DNA of 64,000 nt, from NCBI RefSeq assembly GCF_018388425.1, contig NZ_CP074406.1, forward strand, positions 806,001 through 870,000, given 5' to 3'. The translations under genes and the position numbers were made by a program. This document shows, piece by piece, positions 55,266 through 64,000 of this stretch. Source of the DNA: Nocardioides faecalis. GTDB taxonomy: Bacteria > Actinomycetota > Actinomycetes > Propionibacteriales > Nocardioidaceae. The notes beneath the pieces were generated by a model, which was given only the letters and a program-made list of their open reading frames with translations, ran no database searches and was not told where the DNA came from. Each line of letters opens with the position of its first letter. Position 1 is the first letter of the stretch.

Positions 55266-55787
55266 GTGGCGATCTCCAAGAAGCTGCTCAACCCAGGTGA
55301 GCAGGTCATCATCAGCACCCGGCAGCACCCCAAGGCGCTGTTCGTGCCGATCCTGATGCTCGTGCTGTTCCTCGCCGTCGCGGTGCTCGCCCAGGTGTGG
55401 CTGGCCGACGACGGCTTCTCCCGCGTGCTGACCTACGTGGTGTGGGTGCTGGCCGCGCTCGGCATCCTGTGGTTCAGCGTGCGCCCGTTCATCACCTGGC
55501 TGACCACGGTGCACGCCTTCACCGACCGGCGCCTGATCTCGCGGTGGGGCGTGCTGACCCGCAACGGCCACGACATCCCGCTGAACCGGGTCAGCGACAT
55601 CTCCATCGAGATCAACCTGATCGACCGGCCGTTCGGCTGCGGCTCGCTGATCGTCACCAACGCCGCCGACGGCGGCAAGGTGCGGCTCAACGACATCCCG
55701 CACGCCGAGGCCAGCCACCGCCGGCTCAGTGCGCTCATGCACGAGGTCCACGAGGTCCGCAACCAGCGTCGGGACGAAGGTGTCTGA
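55266..55787 (+). CDS. PH-domain (DUF304) membrane protein
   Basis: A 173-residue protein: two membrane helices (about 25-45 and 50-75) and a bacterial PH unit, F-TDRRLISRWGVLTRNGHDIP then L-N-R-V-S-D-I-S, ending in a charged tail. Similar single-unit proteins commonly sit beside birA in actinobacteria; their role is unknown. GATGAT lies 6 nt before its GTG. It overlaps the adenylate cyclase gene by 8 nt. Confidence 0.87.
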   Translation: MAISKKLLNPGEQVIISTRQHPKALFVPILMLVLFLAVAVLAQVWLADDGFSRVLTYVVWVLAALGILWFSVRPFITWLTTVHAFTDRRLISRWGVLTRNGHDIPLNRVSDISIEINLIDRPFGCGSLIVTNAADGGKVRLNDIPHAEASHRRLSALMHEVHEVRNQRRDEGV

Positions 55788-56742
55788 GGAGTCCGCCGAG
55801 CGCACGCTGCTGGGTGAGGCGCCCGAGTTCACCGCTGCCCAGGTCGCCGAGCACGCCGGCCTGTCGCTGGAGCGGGCGCGCAAGCTGTGGCGCATCCTCG
55901 GCTTCCCCGAGCACGGCGACGAGGCCGCCTACACCCGTGCCGACGCCGACGCCCTGCGCGTGGTCGCCTCCCTGCTCGACGAGGGGGTGATCAGCTTCGA
56001 CGTCGCCCTCAACGTGGTGCGTGGCGTCGGGCTGACCATGGCTCGGCTGGCCGACTGGGAGGTCGGCGAGCTGGCGCACCTGCTCGAGGGCCGGTACGCC
56101 GAGGAGGCCGAGGCGGCGTCGGTGCAGCCCGCGACGTGGGCCATCGAGCGCTTCGGACCTCGCTTCGAGGAGCTGCTCCTCTACGCCTGGCGCAGCCACC
56201 TCAACGCCGCGGTCGTGAGGGTGCAGGCCGCCCGGGCGATCGACTCCGACCCGCACACCACCGACCTCAGCGTCGGGTTCGCCGACATCGTCGGGTTCAC
56301 CGCGCTGTCCAACGAGGTCACCCGGGAGCGGATCGGGGAGCTGGTCGAGATCTTCGAGGCGCGCTGCGCCGACGTGATCAACCGCGAGCACGGCCGGCTG
56401 ATCAAGTCGATGGGCGACGCGGTGCTGTTCGTCAACGACGACGCGATGGCCGCCTTCACCACCGCCGAGGGGATCATCAACGTCATCGGCCGCGACCCGC
56501 GGATGCCTGATGTCCGCGTCGGCCTGGCCACCGGCGGCGTGGTGATGCGGATGGGCGACGTGTTCGGCCCACCGGTCAACATGGCCGCCCGGCTGACCCA
56601 GGTCGCGCGCCGCAACCGCATCATCGTCGACCACGCCACCGCCGACGCGCTGCCCAAGGACCTCATCGAGTCGCGCCCGCTGCCCCCGCGCCCGGTGCGC
56701 GGCTTCGGGGTCGTCGAGCCGGTCGCCGTACGACGGGCCTGA
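55780..56742 (+). CDS. Class III adenylate/guanylate cyclase
   Basis: A 320-residue cytosolic cyclase. The first 150 residues are helical (F-T-AAQVAEHAGLSLERARKLWR then I-L-G-F-P) as in the regulatory part of the Rv1264/Rv2212 type. The catalytic domain has both metal aspartates (GFADIVGFTALSNEV and GRLIKSMGDAVLFV), and GPPVNMAARLTQVAR with the transition-state asparagine and arginine. Lys in I-K-S-M-G-D indicates ATP rather than GTP. It would make cAMP, perhaps in response to pH or fatty acids as in the mycobacterial relatives. Confidence 0.92.
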   Translation: MSEESAERTLLGEAPEFTAAQVAEHAGLSLERARKLWRILGFPEHGDEAAYTRADADALRVVASLLDEGVISFDVALNVVRGVGLTMARLADWEVGELAHLLEGRYAEEAEAASVQPATWAIERFGPRFEELLLYAWRSHLNAAVVRVQAARAIDSDPHTTDLSVGFADIVGFTALSNEVTRERIGELVEIFEARCADVINREHGRLIKSMGDAVLFVNDDAMAAFTTAEGIINVIGRDPRMPDVRVGLATGGVVMRMGDVFGPPVNMAARLTQVARRNRIIVDHATADALPKDLIESRPLPPRPVRGFGVVEPVAVRRA

Positions 56743-56830
56743 GACAGCCCGCACGGGCGGCGCCGAGCGGGCACGCCCGGCCGTCGGCAAAATTCTGTCC
56801 ATTCCGCCGCGGGGCCGGTCAGGTGGTCCC

Positions 56831-56836
56831 TACCTT
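56831..56836 (+). promoter_or_regulatory. -10 hexamer of the orphan winged-helix gene (leaderless)
   Basis: TACCTT, 6 nt before the GTG at 56843. Confidence 0.5.
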
Positions 56837-56842
56837 GATCCG

Positions 56843-57184
56843 GTGATCGAGGTGCAGGACGTCAGGGTGGACCCGACGACGCGCCGCGCGTGGCGCGGGG
56901 GGCGTGAGCTCTCCCTGTCCCGCAAGGAGTTCGACCTCGTGCACGCGCTGATCGCTCGGGCCGGGTCGGTGGTCACCCGCGAGGAGCTGATGCGCGACGT
57001 GTGGGGCGTGACGTTCTGGACCTCGTCCAAGACGATCGACGTCCACCTCGGCTGGGTGCGCCGCAAGCTGGGCGACGACCCGCGCCGGCCCTACCTGATC
57101 AGCACCATCCGCGGCCGCGGGCTGCGCTTCGAGACCAATGTCGACGCCGACCTCGACGCATCCGTCCAGGAGCCGATTGCATAG
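56843..57184 (+). CDS. Stand-alone OmpR-type winged-helix DNA-binding protein
   Basis: A 113-residue protein that is only the C-terminal DNA-binding domain of an OmpR/PhoB regulator: RELSLSRKEFDLVHALIA, E-E-L-M-R-D-V-W, KTIDVHLGWVRRKLGDDP and I-S-T-I-R-G-R-G-L-R-F. There is no receiver domain, and the leaderless promoter fixes the start so it is not a missed upstream exon. It lies between a cyclase gene and purK. It could regulate purine genes or be activated by another route. Function unknown. Confidence 0.8.
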   Translation: MIEVQDVRVDPTTRRAWRGGRELSLSRKEFDLVHALIARAGSVVTREELMRDVWGVTFWTSSKTIDVHLGWVRRKLGDDPRRPYLISTIRGRGLRFETNVDADLDASVQEPIA

Positions 57185-57187
57185 GGT
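57182..57187 (+). promoter_or_regulatory. -10 hexamer of purK (leaderless)
   Basis: TAGGGT, 6 nt before the GTG at 57194. It overlaps the stop codon of the winged-helix gene. Confidence 0.55.
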
Positions 57188-57193
57188 TCGTCC

Positions 57194-58381
57194 GTGTCGA
57201 CGACCGATCCCTCTGCTCCTCGTGTCGCCGTCATCGGGGGCGGCCAGCTCGCCCGGATGATGGCCCAGCCGGCGATCGCGCTCGGCGTCCCGCTGCGACT
57301 GCTGGCCGAGGCCGAGGGCGTCTCCGCCGACCAGGTGATCGCCGACAGCCGGGTCGGTGACTACCGCGACCTGGACGACCTGCGGGCGGTGACCGAGGGC
57401 TGCGCCGTGGTGACCTTCGACCACGAGCACGTGCCCACCGAGCACCTGCGGGCCCTGGCCGCCGACGGCGTGGTGGCCCACCCCGGGCCGGAGGCACTGG
57501 TGCACGCGCAGGACAAGATCGTGATGCGCGAGGCGATGAGTCGTCTCGGCGCACCGCAGCCGCGCTGGGCGGTGGTCGCCGACACCGCCGACGTCGAGGC
57601 GTTCGGGCTGCCCTGCGTGCTCAAGGTGAGCCGCGGCGGCTACGACGGCAAGGGCGTGTGGGTGGTCCGCGAGATCGCCGACGCCGCCGAGCCGCTGGCC
57701 GTCGCCGAGCGCACCGGGGTGCGGCTGTTGGCCGAGGAGCTGGTGGACTTCACCCGGGAGCTGTCCGCGCTGGTGGCCCGCGCCCCCAGCGGCCAGGCGG
57801 CCGCCTACCCGGTGGTGGCGACGCTGCAGGTCGACGGCGTGTGCCGCGAGGTCGTCGCGCCGGCGCCGGACCTGGACCCCGCGCTGGCCGCCTCCGCGCA
57901 GGAGCTGGCGCTGCGCATCGCCGGCGAGCTCGGCGTCACCGGCATCTTGGCGGTCGAGCTCTTCGAGGCGCCCGACCCCGACGTCGAGGGCGGCACCCGG
58001 GTGCTCGTCAACGAGCTGGCGATGCGACCGCACAACACCGGCCACTGGACCCAGGATGGTGCGGTCACCAGCCAGTTCGAGAACCACCTGCGCGCGGCCC
58101 TCGACCTGCCGCTGGGCTCCCCGGAGCCGCGGGCGCGGTGGACGGTCATGGTCAACATCCTCGGCGGCGAGGACGAGGCCGTCGGGCGGCTGTACGACGG
58201 CTACCCGCACGCCCTGGCCCGGGACCCGCGGCTGCGGGTGCACCTCTACGGCAAGGCGCTGCGTCCCGGCCGCAAGGTCGGCCACGTCAACGTCTACGGC
58301 GACGACCTGGACGACTGCCTGGAGCGGGCCCGGCACGCCGCGGCCTGGTTCCGCGGCGACCTCGGCAACGAGAGCGAGTAG
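57194..58381 (+). CDS. purK: 5-(carboxyamino)imidazole ribonucleotide synthase
   Basis: A 395-residue ATP-grasp enzyme converting AIR, bicarbonate and ATP to N5-CAIR in purine synthesis. VAVIGGGQLARMMAQPAIAL is the family N-terminus; V-L-K-V-S-RGGYDGKGVWVV is the ATP-grasp loop, ELSALVARAPSGQ and R-P-HNTGHWTQDGAVTSQFENH the active-site regions. Full length. The next gene, purE, uses its product. Promoters with the leaderless pattern precede both, so they can be expressed separately. Confidence 0.96.
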   Translation: MSTTDPSAPRVAVIGGGQLARMMAQPAIALGVPLRLLAEAEGVSADQVIADSRVGDYRDLDDLRAVTEGCAVVTFDHEHVPTEHLRALAADGVVAHPGPEALVHAQDKIVMREAMSRLGAPQPRWAVVADTADVEAFGLPCVLKVSRGGYDGKGVWVVREIADAAEPLAVAERTGVRLLAEELVDFTRELSALVARAPSGQAAAYPVVATLQVDGVCREVVAPAPDLDPALAASAQELALRIAGELGVTGILAVELFEAPDPDVEGGTRVLVNELAMRPHNTGHWTQDGAVTSQFENHLRAALDLPLGSPEPRARWTVMVNILGGEDEAVGRLYDGYPHALARDPRLRVHLYGKALRPGRKVGHVNVYGDDLDDCLERARHAAAWFRGDLGNESE

Positions 58382-58437
58382 CCGCCGCCCGGAGTCCACG
58401 CCCGGTGCCGGAGCCAGGAGCCCGAGGCCCGGCGCCC

Positions 58438-58443
58438 TAGGCT
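58438..58443 (+). promoter_or_regulatory. -10 hexamer of purE (leaderless)
   Basis: TAGGCT, 7 nt before the ATG at 58451. Confidence 0.55.
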
Positions 58444-58450
58444 GAGCGCC

Positions 58451-58948
58451 ATGAGCGCGCGTGTGGGCATCGTGATGGGGTCGGACTCCGACTGGCCGGT
58501 GATGCAGGCGGCGGCACAGGCGCTGGGCGAGTTCGACGTCGCCTTCGAGGCCGACGTGGTCTCCGCGCACCGGATGCCCGAGGAGATGCTCGACTACGGC
58601 CGGTCCGCGGCTGAGCGCGGGCTGTCGGTGATCATCGCCGGTGCCGGCGGTGCGGCCCACCTGCCGGGGATGCTCGCGGCGGTCACGCCGCTGCCGGTGA
58701 TCGGTGTGCCGGTGCCGCTGAAGTACCTGGACGGCATGGACTCGCTGCTGTCGATCGTGCAGATGCCGGCCGGCGTGCCGGTGGCGACCGTCGCCGTCGG
58801 CGGTGCCCGCAACGCGGGCCTGCTCGCGGTCCGCATCCTCGCCGCCACCGACGCAGGCCTGCAGCAGCGGATGGTCGCGTTCCAGGCCGAGCTCAGGTCC
58901 GCGGCGCACGCCAAGGGCGCCGTCGTGCGCGAGGCCGCGCAGGCCTGA
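58451..58948 (+). CDS. purE: 5-(carboxyamino)imidazole ribonucleotide mutase
   Basis: A 165-residue class I PurE moving the carboxyl group of N5-CAIR to C4, giving [36 protein letters not shown] with the catalytic histidine, [16 protein letters not shown] and N-A-G-L-L-A-V-R-I are all present. Class I enzymes require the PurK product, matching the purK gene 69 nt upstream. Confidence 0.96.
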   Translation: MSARVGIVMGSDSDWPVMQAAAQALGEFDVAFEADVVSAHRMPEEMLDYGRSAAERGLSVIIAGAGGAAHLPGMLAAVTPLPVIGVPVPLKYLDGMDSLLSIVQMPAGVPVATVAVGGARNAGLLAVRILAATDAGLQQRMVAFQAELRSAAHAKGAVVREAAQA

Positions 58949-58996
58949 TCCGGACCTGGCTCCGGGGCCTGGCCCCGGGGGTCTCGCTCCGGGGGT

Positions 58997-59419
58997 CTAG
59001 CTCTGGTGGCGCCGGCTCCACTCGATGGCGGGACAGGTGTCCATCACCATGGGCACGCCGGCGGCCCGGGTGCGGGCGAAGGCGGCGTGGTCCACCACGC
59101 CGAGCTGGAACCACACGCCGCGCGCCCCGATCGCCACGGCCTGGTCGGCGAACTCGCCGGCGGCCTCGGAGCGGCGGAACACGTCGACCACGTCGACGGC
59201 GAAGGGCACGTCGGCCAGCGTGGGGTAGCCCTGCTCGCCGAGCACGACGGGCGCGTCGGGGTGGATCGGCACGACCCGCTTGCCGTGCGAGTGCAGCAGC
59301 CGGGCGATGCGGAACGCGGTGCGCGCGGGATTGCCCGACAGGCCCACGACCGCCCAGGTGGGGCAGTCGTCGAGCATCAGGTCGATCGCGGCGGGGTCGA
59401 GGTGGGCGGCAGCGGTCAT
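58997..59419 (-). CDS. CoA-binding (YccU-like) protein
   Basis: A 140-residue Rossmann-type CoA-binding protein. WAVVGLSGNPARTAFRIARL is the nucleotide-binding start, followed by H-G-KRVVPIHPDAPVVLGEQGYP and Y-P-T-L; C-P near the end (M-D-T-CPAIEWSRR) is typical of this family. It binds CoA in known relatives, but a physiological role is not established. The ATG overlaps the stop of the upstream TetR gene (ATGA), so it is co-transcribed with that regulator and may connect to acyl-CoA status. Confidence 0.88.
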   Translation of the reverse strand: MTAAAHLDPAAIDLMLDDCPTWAVVGLSGNPARTAFRIARLLHSHGKRVVPIHPDAPVVLGEQGYPTLADVPFAVDVVDVFRRSEAAGEFADQAVAIGARGVWFQLGVVDHAAFARTRAAGVPMVMDTCPAIEWSRRHQS

Positions 59420-60105
59420 GGGGTTGCGGTACCCGGCGACGGCGCGGTGAGTGCGTCGCGCACCCGACGCAGCACGTGCTCGACGGCGGCGCCGTCGTGG
59501 GTGATCACCACGGTCGGGGGACCGGCCGCGCCCGCCGGGGAGGCGTGCAGGTGGACCAGTGCCAGGTCGAGGGCCTGGTCCAGCTCGCGGGTCGCCCCCT
59601 CGTCGTCGATCTCCTCGCGCAGCCAGCGGCGCAGCACGTGGTTGTGCGCGATCACCACCCCGGCGGCGACCATCTCGGCGCGCAGCGGACCGTTGGGCTC
59701 GGCGTCGAGCCACTCGTGCACGTAGCGGACGAAGAGCCGCAGGTAGCGCTGGCCGGAGGCGATCTCTCGGTCGCGGATCGCCGGCACGGTGCTGGCCAGC
59801 CGGTAGCGGGCCCGGGCCGTGGCGCCCTCGGCCAGGTAGTGGTGCAGCACGACGCCGGTGGCCTCGCGCAGCGCGATCTCCCGGCCCTCGGGCGAGGCCA
59901 CCGCGAGCCGGTCGGCGACCCGGCCCAGCACCACGTCGTGGTCGGGCAGCACCACGTCCTCCTTGCCGCGGAAGTGGCGGAAGAACGTGCTGCGGCCGGT
60001 GCCTGCGAGGCCGGCGATGTCGTCGATCGTCGTGGCGTCGTACCCCTGGCGCTCGAAGAGCTCGAAGGCGGCGGCCACGAGACGAGTCCGGGAGGAGGTG
60101 GGCAC
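59416..60105 (-). CDS. TetR-family transcriptional regulator
   Basis: A 229-residue TetR regulator with an N-terminal helix-turn-helix [21 protein letters not shown] followed by R-H-F-R-G-K-E-D (about 24-50). The C-terminal domain is longer than average. It diverges from an acyl-CoA dehydrogenase gene and the shared region carries repeats that look like its operator. A fatty acyl-CoA ligand is a reasonable guess. It is translated from a GTG 5 nt after TAGCCT. Confidence 0.9.
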   Translation of the reverse strand: MPTSSRTRLVAAAFELFERQGYDATTIDDIAGLAGTGRSTFFRHFRGKEDVVLPDHDVVLGRVADRLAVASPEGREIALREATGVVLHHYLAEGATARARYRLASTVPAIRDREIASGQRYLRLFVRYVHEWLDAEPNGPLRAEMVAAGVVIAHNHVLRRWLREEIDDEGATRELDQALDLALVHLHASPAGAAGPPTVVITHDGAAVEHVLRRVRDALTAPSPGTATP

Positions 60106-60110
60106 GCTTC

Positions 60111-60116
60111 AGGCTA
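60111..60116 (-). promoter_or_regulatory. -10 hexamer of the TetR gene at 60.1 kb (leaderless)
   Basis: TAGCCT on the minus strand, 5 nt before the GTG at 60105. Confidence 0.5.
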
Positions 60117-60123
60117 GCTCGAC

Positions 60124-60157
60124 GGCACTCAGTTCCGCCAGTACGATACTCAGTGCC
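60124..60157. promoter_or_regulatory. Operator-like repeats between tetR and acyl-CoA dehydrogenase
   Basis: ACTCAGT occurs twice in direct orientation (60127-60133 and 60148-60154), 21 bp apart. The outer bases also form an inverted repeat, GGCACT (60124-60129) with AGTGCC (60152-60157). A possible -10, TACGAT (60142-60147), lies inside, so binding would block transcription. Confidence 0.55.
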
Positions 60158-60193
60158 ACTTCTACTGCCGACCGTCCGACCCGAGGAGCCCCT

Positions 60194-61363
60194 GTGAGCG
60201 ACTACCCGATGTACGCCCTTTCCGAGGAGCAGCAGGCCATCCGCGAGGCCGTGCGCGCGATCTGCGACGCCAAGGTCGCGCCGTTCGCCGCCGAGGTCGA
60301 CGAGGAGGCCCGCTACCCCCGCGAGGCGGCCGAGGCGCTCCAGGCGGCGGACTTCCACGCCCCCCACGTCCCCGAGGAGTACGGCGGCGCCGGCGCCGAC
60401 GCGCTCGCCACCGTGATCGTCATCGAGGAGGTCGCCCGCGCCGACGTCTCCGCCTCGCTGATCCCGGCGGTCAACAAGCTCGGCTCGCTGCCGGTGATGA
60501 TCGGCGGCTCTGAGGAGCTGAAGAAGAAGTACCTCACCGCGCTCGCCTCGGGCCAGGGCGGCTTCTCCTACTGCCTCTCCGAGCCCGACGCCGGCTCGGA
60601 CGCGGCCAACCAGAAGACCCGTGCGGTGCGCGACGGCGACGGCTGGATCCTCAACGGCACCAAGCGCTGGATCACCAACGCCGGCGAGTCGGAGTTCTAC
60701 ACGGTGCTCGCGATGACCGACCCCGAGAAGCGCAGCCGCGGCATCTCCGCCTTCGTGGTCGAGAAGTCCGACGAGGGCGTCTCCTTCGGCGCGCCCGAGA
60801 AGAAGCTCGGCATCAAGGGCTCCCCGACCCGCGAGGTCTACTTCGACAACGTGCGCATCCCCGGCGACCGGCTGATCGGCGAGGAGGGCAAGGGCTTCGA
60901 GTACGCCATGAAGACCCTCGACCACACCCGGGTCACCATCGCCGCCCAGGCCGTCGGTGTCGCCCAGGGCGCGCTCGACTACGCGCTCGGCTACGCCAAG
61001 GAGCGCCAGCAGTTCGGCAAGTCCATCGCCGACTTCCAGGGCCTGCAGTTCCTGCTCGCCGAGATGGGCATGAAGATCGAGGCCGCCCGCCAGCTGACCT
61101 ACGCCGCCGCCGGCCGCTCCGAGCGCGGCGAGAAGGACCTGACCTTCTTCGGTGCCGCGGCCAAGTGCTTCGCCTCCGACGTCGCGATGGAGGTCACCAC
61201 CAACGCGGTGCAGGTCCTCGGCGGCTACGGCTACACCCGCGACTACCCGGTCGAGCGGATGATGCGCGACGCCAAGATCACCCAGATCTACGAGGGCACC
61301 AACCAGGTGCAGCGGATCGTGATGGCACGTCAGCTCCTCGCGGGGGTGCAGTCCGAGCTCTGA
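60194..61363 (+). CDS. Acyl-CoA dehydrogenase
   Basis: A 389-residue acyl-CoA dehydrogenase. [20 protein letters not shown] starts the helical domain; [19 protein letters not shown] is the FAD-binding signature; [12 protein letters not shown], then the C-terminal [20 protein letters not shown] with [16 protein letters not shown] precedes the GTG. It is the only clear target of the divergent TetR regulator and belongs to beta-oxidation or branched amino-acid breakdown. Confidence 0.94.
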   Translation: MSDYPMYALSEEQQAIREAVRAICDAKVAPFAAEVDEEARYPREAAEALQAADFHAPHVPEEYGGAGADALATVIVIEEVARADVSASLIPAVNKLGSLPVMIGGSEELKKKYLTALASGQGGFSYCLSEPDAGSDAANQKTRAVRDGDGWILNGTKRWITNAGESEFYTVLAMTDPEKRSRGISAFVVEKSDEGVSFGAPEKKLGIKGSPTREVYFDNVRIPGDRLIGEEGKGFEYAMKTLDHTRVTIAAQAVGVAQGALDYALGYAKERQQFGKSIADFQGLQFLLAEMGMKIEAARQLTYAAAGRSERGEKDLTFFGAAAKCFASDVAMEVTTNAVQVLGGYGYTRDYPVERMMRDAKITQIYEGTNQVQRIVMARQLLAGVQSEL

Positions 61364-61472
61364 GCCCGTGGGCTGCGGGCCGGGAGGGGAACCCTGAAGG
61401 ACGCCCCGTGACGTTCCGGGGACCAGGTGGCAGGGTGGGAGGACCTTCGACTCCGGAACAGGAGGGGTCCCT

Positions 61473-63836
61473 ATGCCCCACTCCCGTGAACAACTGCTGG
61501 ACATCGACGCGTGGTGGCGAGCCACCAACTACCTGAGCGTCGGGCAGATCTACCTGATGGACAATCCGCTGGTCCAGCGGAAGCTGGAGGCCGAGGACAT
61601 CAAGCCCCGGCTGCTCGGGCACTGGGGTACGACGCCGGGACTGAACCTGATCTGGGCGCACCTGAACAGGCTGATCCGCGAGCGTGACGTCGACGCGATC
61701 GTGCTCGCTGGGCCGGGGCACGGCGGCCCGGCGGCCGTCGCGAACGCCTGGCTGGAGGGCACCTACACCGAGGTCTACCACCGCGTCGGCCAGGACCTGG
61801 AGGGGATGCGCCGGCTGTTCCGGCAGTTCTCCTTCCCCGGCGGCATACCGAGCCACGTGGCGCCCGAGACGCCCGGTTCCATCCACGAGGGTGGCGAGCT
61901 CGGCTACGTGCTCTCCCACGCCTACGGCGCGGTGCTGGACAACCCCGACCTCGTCGCGGTGGCGGTGGTGGGCGACGGTGAGTTCGAGACCGGTCCGCTC
62001 GCCACGTCCTGGCACTGCAACAAGTTCGTCGACCCGGTCAACGACGGCGCGGTGCTGCCGGTGCTGCACCTCAACGGCTACAAGATCGCCAACCCCACCG
62101 TCCCGGCCCGGATCCCGCGCGAGGAGCTCGAGGCCCTGCTGGTCGGCTACGGCCACGAGGTGTTCACCGTCGAGGGCGACGACCCGCTCGACGTGCACCG
62201 CCAGATGGCCGAGGCGATGGACGCCGCCCACGACCGGATCGCCGAGATCCAGCGGGCCGCCCGCGAGGACGGCGACCTCGTACGACGCCCGTGGCCGATG
62301 ATCCTGTTGGTCACCCCCAAGGGCTGGACCGGTCCGGCCGTGGTCGACGGCAAGCAGGTGGAGGGCACCTGGCGGGCCCACCAGGTGCCGTTGGCGGGGA
62401 CCCGGGACAACGTGGAGCACCGCGCCCAGCTGGAGGAGTGGCTGAAGTCCTACCGGCCGGAGGAGCTCTTCGAGGAGGACGGTCGCCCGGTCGAGCGGTT
62501 GCAGGCGCTCGCGCCGGACGGGGACCGTCGTACCTCCGCGAACCCGCACGCCAACGGCGGGCTGCTGCGCCGGCCGCTGGAGCTGCCGCCGTTCGCCAGC
62601 GCCGCCGTCGAGGTCAAGGCGCCCGGCGCGTCGATGCACGAGCCGACCCGGGTGCTCGGGCACTACCTGCGCGAGGTGATGCGGCACAACGCCGACCGGT
62701 TCCGCATCTTCGGCCCCGACGAGACCGCCTCCAACCGGCTGGACGCCGTCTACGAGGTCACCGACAAGGTGTTCGCCGGGGAGATCCTGGACTCCGACGA
62801 GCACTTGGCGCCGCACGGCCGGGTGATGGAGATGCTCTCCGAGCACACCTGCCAGGGCTGGCTCGAGGGCTACCTGCTCACCGGCCGGCACGGGCTGTTC
62901 AGCTGCTACGAGGCGTTCATCCACATCGTCGACTCGATGTTCAACCAGCACGCCAAGTGGCTCAAGACCACCAACGAGATCGAGTGGCGCGCGCGCATCG
63001 CCTCGCTCAACTACCTGCTCACCTCGCACGTGTGGCGCCAGGACCACAACGGCTTCTCCCACCAGGACCCGGGCTTCATCGACCACGTGGTCAACAAGAA
63101 GTCCGAGGTGGTGCGGATCTACCTGCCGCCGGACGCCAACACGCTGCTCTCGGTGGCCGAGCACTGCCTGGCCAGCACGCAGTACGTCAACGTCATCGTC
63201 GCCGGCAAGCAGCCGTCGTACGACTGGCTGGATGCCGAGCAGGCCGACCTGCACTGCGCCCGCGGTCTGGGCATCTGGGACTGGGCCTCCACCGGCGGCG
63301 ACGACCCCGACGTGGTGCTGGCCTGCGCCGGTGACGTGCCCACGCTGGAGGCGGTCGCCGCCGCCGGGCTGCTGCGCGAGCACCTGCCCGAGGTGTCCGT
63401 CCGGTTCGTCAACGTGGTCGACCTGATGCGCCTGCAGGACGAGCGCGACCACCCGCACGGCCTGTCCGGGCGGGAGTTCGACGCCGTGTTCACCGCGGAC
63501 AAGCCGGTGATCTTCGCCTACCACGGCTACCCGTGGCTGATCCACCGGCTGACCTACCACCGCACCAACCACTCCAACTTCCACGTGCGCGGCTACCTGG
63601 AGGAGGGCACCACCACCACGCCGTTCGACATGGTGATGATGAACAACCTCGACCGCTTCCACCTGGTGATGGACGTGATCGACCGGGTCGAGGGACTGGG
63701 GCAGCGGGCCGCCGGGGTGCGTCAGCTCATGATGGACACCCGGCGCCGGGCGCGGGCCTGGACCCGGGAGCACGGCGAGGACCTGCCGGAGGTCTCCGGG
63801 TGGCAGTGGTCGCCGACGTCGCCGACGTCGCCCTGA
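61473..63836 (+). CDS. xfp: Phosphoketolase family protein
   Basis: A 787-residue thiamine-diphosphate enzyme that cleaves xylulose-5-P and/or fructose-6-P with phosphate to acetyl-phosphate plus glyceraldehyde-3-P or erythrose-4-[42 protein letters not shown] and [20 protein letters not shown] (ThDP/Mg site) are conserved, as are [38 protein letters not shown] and [22 protein letters not shown] in the last third. Full length. AGGAGGGG precedes the ATG. It is convergent with acetate kinase, which uses acetyl-phosphate. Confidence 0.96.
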   Translation: MPHSREQLLDIDAWWRATNYLSVGQIYLMDNPLVQRKLEAEDIKPRLLGHWGTTPGLNLIWAHLNRLIRERDVDAIVLAGPGHGGPAAVANAWLEGTYTEVYHRVGQDLEGMRRLFRQFSFPGGIPSHVAPETPGSIHEGGELGYVLSHAYGAVLDNPDLVAVAVVGDGEFETGPLATSWHCNKFVDPVNDGAVLPVLHLNGYKIANPTVPARIPREELEALLVGYGHEVFTVEGDDPLDVHRQMAEAMDAAHDRIAEIQRAAREDGDLVRRPWPMILLVTPKGWTGPAVVDGKQVEGTWRAHQVPLAGTRDNVEHRAQLEEWLKSYRPEELFEEDGRPVERLQALAPDGDRRTSANPHANGGLLRRPLELPPFASAAVEVKAPGASMHEPTRVLGHYLREVMRHNADRFRIFGPDETASNRLDAVYEVTDKVFAGEILDSDEHLAPHGRVMEMLSEHTCQGWLEGYLLTGRHGLFSCYEAFIHIVDSMFNQHAKWLKTTNEIEWRARIASLNYLLTSHVWRQDHNGFSHQDPGFIDHVVNKKSEVVRIYLPPDANTLLSVAEHCLASTQYVNVIVAGKQPSYDWLDAEQADLHCARGLGIWDWASTGGDDPDVVLACAGDVPTLEAVAAAGLLREHLPEVSVRFVNVVDLMRLQDERDHPHGLSGREFDAVFTADKPVIFAYHGYPWLIHRLTYHRTNHSNFHVRGYLEEGTTTTPFDMVMMNNLDRFHLVMDVIDRVEGLGQRAAGVRQLMMDTRRRARAWTREHGEDLPEVSGWQWSPTSPTSP

Positions 63837-63868
63837 GGGCCGTCTCGATCGTCCTGAGTGATCGGCCC
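63837..63868. terminator. Possible hairpin between xfp and ackA
   Basis: GGGCCG / CGGCCC (6 bp) with GATC paired further inside. It starts directly after the xfp stop. Weak, no U-tract. Confidence 0.35.
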
Positions 63869-63878
63869 GGGAGCGCGC

Positions 63879-64000
63879 TCAGCCCAGCAGGGCGACCGCC
63901 TCCCGGGCGATCGCCAGCTCCTCGTCGGTCGGTACGACGAGCACCGTGACTCCGGCGCCGTCGGGGCTGATCACGCCCGCCTCGGCCACCACGGCGTCGT
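63879..64000 (-). CDS. ackA: Acetate kinase, C-terminal end only (runs off the window)
   Basis: The last 40 codons of a minus-strand gene, reading ...VAEAGVISPDGAGVTVLVVP then T-D-E-E-L-A-I-A-R-E and stop. The V-L-V-V-P-T-D-E-E-L-x-I-A-R ending is characteristic of acetate kinases, which phosphorylate ADP from acetyl-phosphate. The gene begins beyond base 64000. Convergent with phosphoketolase, with 42 nt between the stops, so the two are functionally joined but transcribed separately. Confidence 0.85.
   Translation of the reverse strand, partial: DAVVAEAGVISPDGAGVTVLVVPTDEELAIAREAVALLG

Noticed and set aside
61278..63773. 831-codon minus-strand open frame opposite phosphoketolase
   Set aside because: Shadow of a complete phosphoketolase; compositionally biased and lacking motifs.

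Overview
The window is chromosomal DNA from a high-GC Gram-positive actinobacterium. The evidence is strong G/C third-position bias, frequent GTG starts, many 4-nt ATGA/GTGA gene overlaps, a clpP1-clpP2-clpX cluster behind trigger factor, a mycobacterial-type RpiB with the GGSGNGEQ active-site loop, and an acyl-CoA carboxylase with an epsilon subunit. A Nocardioides-like member of the Nocardioidaceae is my best guess; that is inference. I see no prophage, insertion sequence, integrase, CRISPR array or rRNA operon, and no gene-free stretch longer than about 300 bases. The content is mostly core metabolism with one clear specialised island, for heme uptake.

Layout. 0-4 kb: a small catabolic cluster (two short-chain dehydrogenases divergent from a flavin monooxygenase, a TetR regulator and an alpha/beta hydrolase) with a palindromic operator over the divergent promoter. 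4-12 kb: heme acquisition, with heme oxygenase divergent from an ABC heme importer (hmuTUV) coupled to three exported proteins, two of them HtaA-like, around a DtxR/IdeR-like iron box and two tandem inverted repeats. 12-19 kb: a TetR gene, a two-component system with a coupled small lipoprotein, a sulfotransferase-like protein, purine nucleoside phosphorylase, a gamma-glutamylcyclotransferase-like protein and a secreted subtilase. 19-24.5 kb: dihydrolipoamide dehydrogenase, a related flavoprotein lacking one redox cysteine, and the coupled set rpiB, nei-type glycosylase, SpoIIE-type phosphatase. 24.6-30.4 kb: tRNA-Gly, tRNA-Pro, tig, a lipase-like gene, clpP1, clpP2, clpX, with a ClgR-like box before clpP1. 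30-43.9 kb: fatty-acid genes (acyl-CoA dehydrogenases, acyl-CoA ligase, biotin-dependent carboxylase alpha chain), valS, a secreted SpoIID-domain protein, a BenE transporter and PH-domain membrane proteins. 43.9-52.4 kb: maf, a beta-propeller phytase, a YcaQ-like winged-helix protein, a DUF885 peptidase-like protein and a homogentisate catabolic set (iclR, fahA, hmgA). 52.4-64 kb: carboxylase beta and epsilon subunits divergent from birA, a PH protein, an adenylate cyclase, an orphan winged-helix protein, purK, purE, a CoA-binding protein, a TetR/acyl-CoA dehydrogenase pair, phosphoketolase and the 3' end of acetate kinase.

How the genes fit together. Heme captured at the surface by the HtaA-like proteins would pass to HmuT, enter through HmuUV and be opened by the heme oxygenase to release iron. 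BirA is encoded beside accD/accE and would biotinylate the carboxylase alpha chain encoded 10 kb away. HmgA and FahA are two of the last three steps of tyrosine/phenylalanine catabolism; no isomerase is seen in this window. Phosphoketolase makes acetyl-phosphate, which the convergent acetate kinase can turn into acetate and ATP. The most striking global signal is regulatory: at least 18 genes have a TAGNNT-like -10 hexamer only 5-7 nt before the start codon, which predicts leaderless transcripts.
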